A stretch of DNA of 35,597 nucleotides from Thermoanaerobaculia bacterium. GTDB taxonomy: Bacteria; Acidobacteriota; Thermoanaerobaculia; Multivoradales; JAGPDF01. The position numbers were made by a program, and so were the translations under genes. The notes below the pieces were generated by a model. It saw only the letters and a program-made list of their open reading frames with translations. It had not been told where the DNA came from and made no database searches. Positions 32,777 to 35,597 of this stretch are shown piece after piece (position 1 is the first letter of the stretch; each line of letters starts with the position of its first letter). The DNA is taken from positions 1 to 35,597 of the forward strand of contig JAGPDF010000047.1 in the NCBI GenBank assembly GCA_018057705.1, given 5' to 3'.

Positions 32777-32893
32777 GCGCGCAAGGCGCCGCAAATGGTC
32801 TGCGGACGGGGCTTCGCGGCCGTGCGGCGCGGACCGGGTCGCCCTTTTGTACACAGTTCCGGGCGCGCCCGGGCCAGCAGAGACGCTACGGCG

Positions 32894-33886
32894 CTACTTC
32901 GGCGGCGGCGGGGAAGGGGCCGCCTGTCGCTGCCGGTTGGCGGCACGCAGGTTGATCTCCGCAGCCTGCGCTACGGCGTCGGCGAGCGGGGGCAGACCCC
33001 ATTCGGCACGCTCCGCATCGGTCACCGCAGGGTCGACAGCGTAGACCTTCCACTTGCCGCCCTCCTCGACGAACTGCGTGCCGTACTTCTGCGGCCTGCC
33101 GGCGAGCATCTCGCCGCGGTCGACCGCCGTTGCGACCAGCGGGCGGGCGGCCAGCAGATCCGGATCCCGGGCGAGGGCCTGGCGCCCCAATTCAGCGGCG
33201 AGCGCGACCTCCGCCGGGCGTTCGCTCTCGACCAGAAGCGCGGCGGCGTGAAACGCATCCTCGGGCTGGCGTACGCGTCCCTGACTCACCAGCCCCGCGG
33301 CCTCCTCCCGCCGCGCCAGGCTGCGCTCGACCCAGGCGGCGGTCGGCGCGACGGCGCCGGCGTCCCGTGCTCCGGTCGCGGGCAGCTCGCGGGCGACGGT
33401 GTCGCGCTCCCCCTGGAGCTCGAGATAGAGGCGCAGGAGATCGGGATCGAGCGCCTTCTGGTGCATCTGTTGCCGCTCCTCGAGGAGCGTGATGAAGCGC
33501 ATCCATCGCGCGTCGGCGCGCAGCGTCTCGAGACGCGGGTCGGCGAGCGCCCGCTCGAGGTCGACGAAGCCGTTGTCCAGCGCCAGCGCCAACGCCTCGT
33601 AGCCGCCGTCGAGGTCGTTGCGCACGGCGGCGCAGCAGGCCGCGCCGTAGGAGGCCCGCGCCGCGAGCCCGGCACGCGGGGCGGCGCCGGCCGCCTGGGT
33701 GAAGGCGATCTGACACTCCTTGAATTTGCCGGCGGCGAACAGGTCGACCGCTTCGCGGAAGCGCGGCGGCAGCTCCTCCGCGCCGAGCATCGCCGGGGCG
33801 AGCGCCCTGCCGGCGAGCATCAGGCCGAGCGCGATCGTGGCCCTGCGGCGGTCGAACCCGGGCAGCAGCCCCTCTCTCTTGCGCAT
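32894..33886 (-). CDS. exported TPR/DUF6624-like protein
   Basis: 330 residues; ATG at 33886 chosen for its GAGGAG at 7 nt (an ATG at 33901 is possible). The N-terminus is a basic, weakly hydrophobic signal (RRRATIALGLMLAGRALAPAMLGA). A TPR-like helical region (about 40-130: FREAVDLFAAGKFKECQIAF, YGAACCAAVRNDLDGGYEAL) is followed by a C-terminal part whose ALLVESE, ATAVDRGEMLAGRPQKYGTQF and EWGLPPLADAVA match my recollection of DUF6624. The function of that domain is not known. It is 27 bp downstream of plsC and in the same direction, so probably co-transcribed with tsaD and plsC. Confidence 0.72.
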   Translation of the reverse strand: MRKREGLLPGFDRRRATIALGLMLAGRALAPAMLGAEELPPRFREAVDLFAAGKFKECQIAFTQAAGAAPRAGLAARASYGAACCAAVRNDLDGGYEALALALDNGFVDLERALADPRLETLRADARWMRFITLLEERQQMHQKALDPDLLRLYLELQGERDTVARELPATGARDAGAVAPTAAWVERSLARREEAAGLVSQGRVRQPEDAFHAAALLVESERPAEVALAAELGRQALARDPDLLAARPLVATAVDRGEMLAGRPQKYGTQFVEEGGKWKVYAVDPAVTDAERAEWGLPPLADAVAQAAEINLRAANRQRQAAPSPPPPK

Positions 33887-33913
33887 CGGTTGTCTCCTCA
33901 TTCCGTCCCGATC

Positions 33914-34783
33914 TTAGACCGACCGCCCCGCAGGCGCTGTCGCGCGACGCGCGGCGCTCTCTTCCGGGGATTCCCGTGGAGCGGCTGGGATCGCGGTGCT
34001 CGGAGGATCGGCGGCGTTGGCGCTGGCGGCGCGGGCCGGCAACCCGAGCAGGGCGGCGACCGCCGCCTCGGCCCGACGCGCGAGCGCACCGCGCTCCTCG
34101 CGCTCGAAGCCGGCCACCGGAATCGGCTCGCCGAAGCGCACTTCGACACGGCCCGGACGCACTTTGAAGCCACCGCGCGGCAGGATCCTGCCCGCTCCGA
34201 CGATTCCCACCGGAACGACGTCGACGGCGCGCGCCGGCGAGTCGAGCACTGCCGCGAAGCCGCCGGTCTTGAAGCGACCGAGCTCGCCCGGCGCCGACCG
34301 TGTCCCTTCGGGAAAGGAGACCAGGCTGGCGCCTGCGGCGAGCAGCTCGCCGGCCGCGCTGACACTCGAGAGCGCCTTGCGGCGCGCGCTGCGATCGACG
34401 AAGACCATGCCCATCGCGGAGATGTACCAGCCGAGAAACGGCACCCGCGCGAGCTCCTGCTTGGCGATGAAATGGAGCGGCGCCGGCACGGCGGCAAAGA
34501 GCACCGGGATGTCGAGCCAGGATTGATGGTTGGCGACGAAAAAGCAGGGGCGCCGCAGGTCGAGGCGTTCGCGACCGACGATCCGCAGGCGCGACAGACC
34601 GATGGCGACGATGCCGGGCGCCCAGACATGGCGCGCCAGCCAGAGCGCCGGCCCGCGCCGCCGGCCGACCGAAGCCACGATCAGGGCGACGCTGATCCAG
34701 AACGCGGACCAGAGCCAGGTCGCCAGGAGCTGCAGCGCATTGACCGGCAGCCAGAGGAGGTCGATGATGGGTCTCGGCTTCAT
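33914..34783 (-). CDS. plsC: 1-acyl-sn-glycerol-3-phosphate acyltransferase
   Basis: 289 residues from the ATG at 34783, which overlaps the tsaD stop as ATGA. One N-terminal membrane helix (about 10-35), then the acyltransferase domain: catalytic NHQSWLD (HX4D), a FVDRSARRKAL block, phosphate-binding FPEGTRS, and VVPVGIVGAG. It transfers a second acyl chain to lysophosphatidate in the inner membrane. The Ala/Pro-rich C-terminal 40 residues are extra. Middle gene of a tsaD-plsC-DUF6624 transcript. Confidence 0.93.
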   Translation of the reverse strand: MKPRPIIDLLWLPVNALQLLATWLWSAFWISVALIVASVGRRRGPALWLARHVWAPGIVAIGLSRLRIVGRERLDLRRPCFFVANHQSWLDIPVLFAAVPAPLHFIAKQELARVPFLGWYISAMGMVFVDRSARRKALSSVSAAGELLAAGASLVSFPEGTRSAPGELGRFKTGGFAAVLDSPARAVDVVPVGIVGAGRILPRGGFKVRPGRVEVRFGEPIPVAGFEREERGALARRAEAAVAALLGLPARAASANAADPPSTAIPAAPRESPEESAARRATAPAGRSV

Positions 34784-35597
34784 GCACCGAGCGGCAGCCG
34801 GCTCGCCGCCTCCGCGAGCAAGGGGTCGTCGAGCTCGCCTCTTGCCTGCCGCGCGACGGCGGCGAAAGCGATCATCGCCGCGTTGTCCCCCGAATAGACG
34901 AGAGGCACGAGGCGTAGCGTCACCGCGCGCTCCGCTGCCCATTCCGGGAGTCTTCGGCGCAGCAGCCGGTTCGCCGCCGCCCCGCCCGAGACCGCGAGGT
35001 CCGTGAACGGCTCCCGGCGATGCAGCCGGGTGAGCCGGTCGAGGACCTGGCGCACGGCGGACTCCCGGAAACCGGCGGCGAGGTCGAGGAACGGTTGGGC
35101 AATCGCCTCCAGGGCAGCGTCGGGCTGCTCGGACAGAAGCGCCAGCGGCGGCATGCGCAGCCCCCTCGCTTCGAGCTTTTCGAGCGCGCTCACCGCCTGA
35201 GTCTTCAAGCCCGAGTAGGAGAAGAACAGCTCCTCCGTGCCGACGAGCCGGGCGACCGGAGCCGCCGCGGCGTCACCCCGCTCGGCGAGCCGGTCGAGCA
35301 GCGGCCCCTGCGGATAAGGCAGGCCTAAGCGCTTGCCGAATTTGTCGAACGCCTCGCCGAAGGCGTCGTCCCGGGTCTCGGCGACGAGGGTGATCGAACG
35401 CTCGTCGACGGAGGCCGCCGACCTCGCCGCCCCCGGGGCTCCCGCCGGACGAACGCGATAGAGGCTCGTATGCCCGCCGGAAACGACCAGCCCCACGAAG
35501 CGCTCGGGGAAGGGCGCCGCCGGTGTGCCGTCGGTCGTGAGCCAGGGCGAGTAGAGGTGCCCTTCGAGGTGGTGCACGGCGAGAAACGGCAGGCCGC
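34780..35597 (-). CDS. tsaD: tRNA threonylcarbamoyladenosine transferase TsaD (5' end beyond window)
   Basis: C-terminal about 270 residues of TsaD; the reading frame continues to the right edge (GLPFLAVHHLEGHLYSP just inside it), so the start and the first metal-binding His lie outside the window or at its edge. Visible motifs: HHLEGH (metal-binding), VSGGHTSLYRV, FFSYSGLKTQ, AVSGGAAANRLLR, and LVYSGDNAAMIAF with the conserved metal Asp. With TsaB, TsaE and TsaC it makes t6A37 in ANN-decoding tRNAs. The GTG at 35577 is an internal codon, not the start. Confidence 0.95.
   Translation of the reverse strand, partial: GLPFLAVHHLEGHLYSPWLTTDGTPAAPFPERFVGLVVSGGHTSLYRVRPAGAPGAARSAASVDERSITLVAETRDDAFGEAFDKFGKRLGLPYPQGPLLDRLAERGDAAAAPVARLVGTEELFFSYSGLKTQAVSALEKLEARGLRMPPLALLSEQPDAALEAIAQPFLDLAAGFRESAVRQVLDRLTRLHRREPFTDLAVSGGAAANRLLRRRLPEWAAERAVTLRLVPLVYSGDNAAMIAFAAVARQARGELDDPLLAEAASRLPLGA

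Overview
This is a very GC-rich, densely coded bacterial window of 35.6 kb with a Gram-negative style envelope: Sec/Tat signal peptides, lipoboxes, an outer-membrane barrel ending in Phe, and type IV pilus retraction ATPases. The best taxonomic hint is a tandem array of four VWFA-related proteins of the type known mainly from Acidobacteriota. With the GC content, the MqnP-like prenyltransferase and the many ATGA-coupled genes, this suggests an acidobacterial (possibly Thermoanaerobaculia-like) chromosome. That placement is inference. I see no rRNA, tRNA, CRISPR, insertion sequence, phage gene or plasmid gene, and the stretches without genes are all shorter than about 300 bases.

Layout. (1) 0.1-7.2 kb, plus strand: a hybrid histidine kinase whose receiver has Glu at the phosphoacceptor site, translationally coupled to a REC-PAS-GGDEF-EAL protein. 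Then come a UbiA/MqnP prenyltransferase, a PilT-type ATPase with an MshEN-like N-terminal domain, and a plain PilT. (2) 7.2-9.1 kb: a PAP2 phosphatase and a GT4 glycosyltransferase. (3) 9.1-16.5 kb, minus strand: four tandem secreted VWFA-related paralogues. (4) 16.6-19.4 kb, minus strand: an ATGA-coupled operon of two membrane proteins and a Tat-exported, lipoprotein-like, Fe-S aldo/keto reductase. (5) 19.4-20.7 kb: an exported dienelactone hydrolase and a SUI1/eIF1-like protein. (6) 20.7-25.9 kb, minus strand: a run of small protein, nucleotidyltransferase, DMT transporter, DoxX, cupin and a sulfatase-fold lipoprotein. (7) 26.0-30.2 kb: a 50-residue Arg-rich protein, LepA, and an ABC-2 exporter pair. 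(8) 30.3-32.8 kb: small envelope genes. (9) 32.9 kb to the end, minus strand: a DUF6624-like protein, PlsC, and TsaD running off the window.

The most interesting non-coding signal is a set of six well-formed sigma-54 (-24/-12) promoter sequences. All have exact GG-N10-GC spacing and lie about 50-65 nt before a start codon. Two precede VWFA-related genes (14.6 and 16.6 kb). The other four are packed into region 8, in front of a 70-residue protein, an 85-residue membrane protein, a lipoprotein and an outer-membrane barrel with a Cys-rich follower. This points to a sigma-54-controlled cell-envelope regulon that includes the VWFA array. A second promoter pattern, a TAnnnT-like box exactly 6 nt before the start codon with no Shine-Dalgarno, suggests leaderless transcripts for several other genes. 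A c-di-GMP thread may connect the GGDEF-EAL protein with the MshEN-like PilT two genes downstream.
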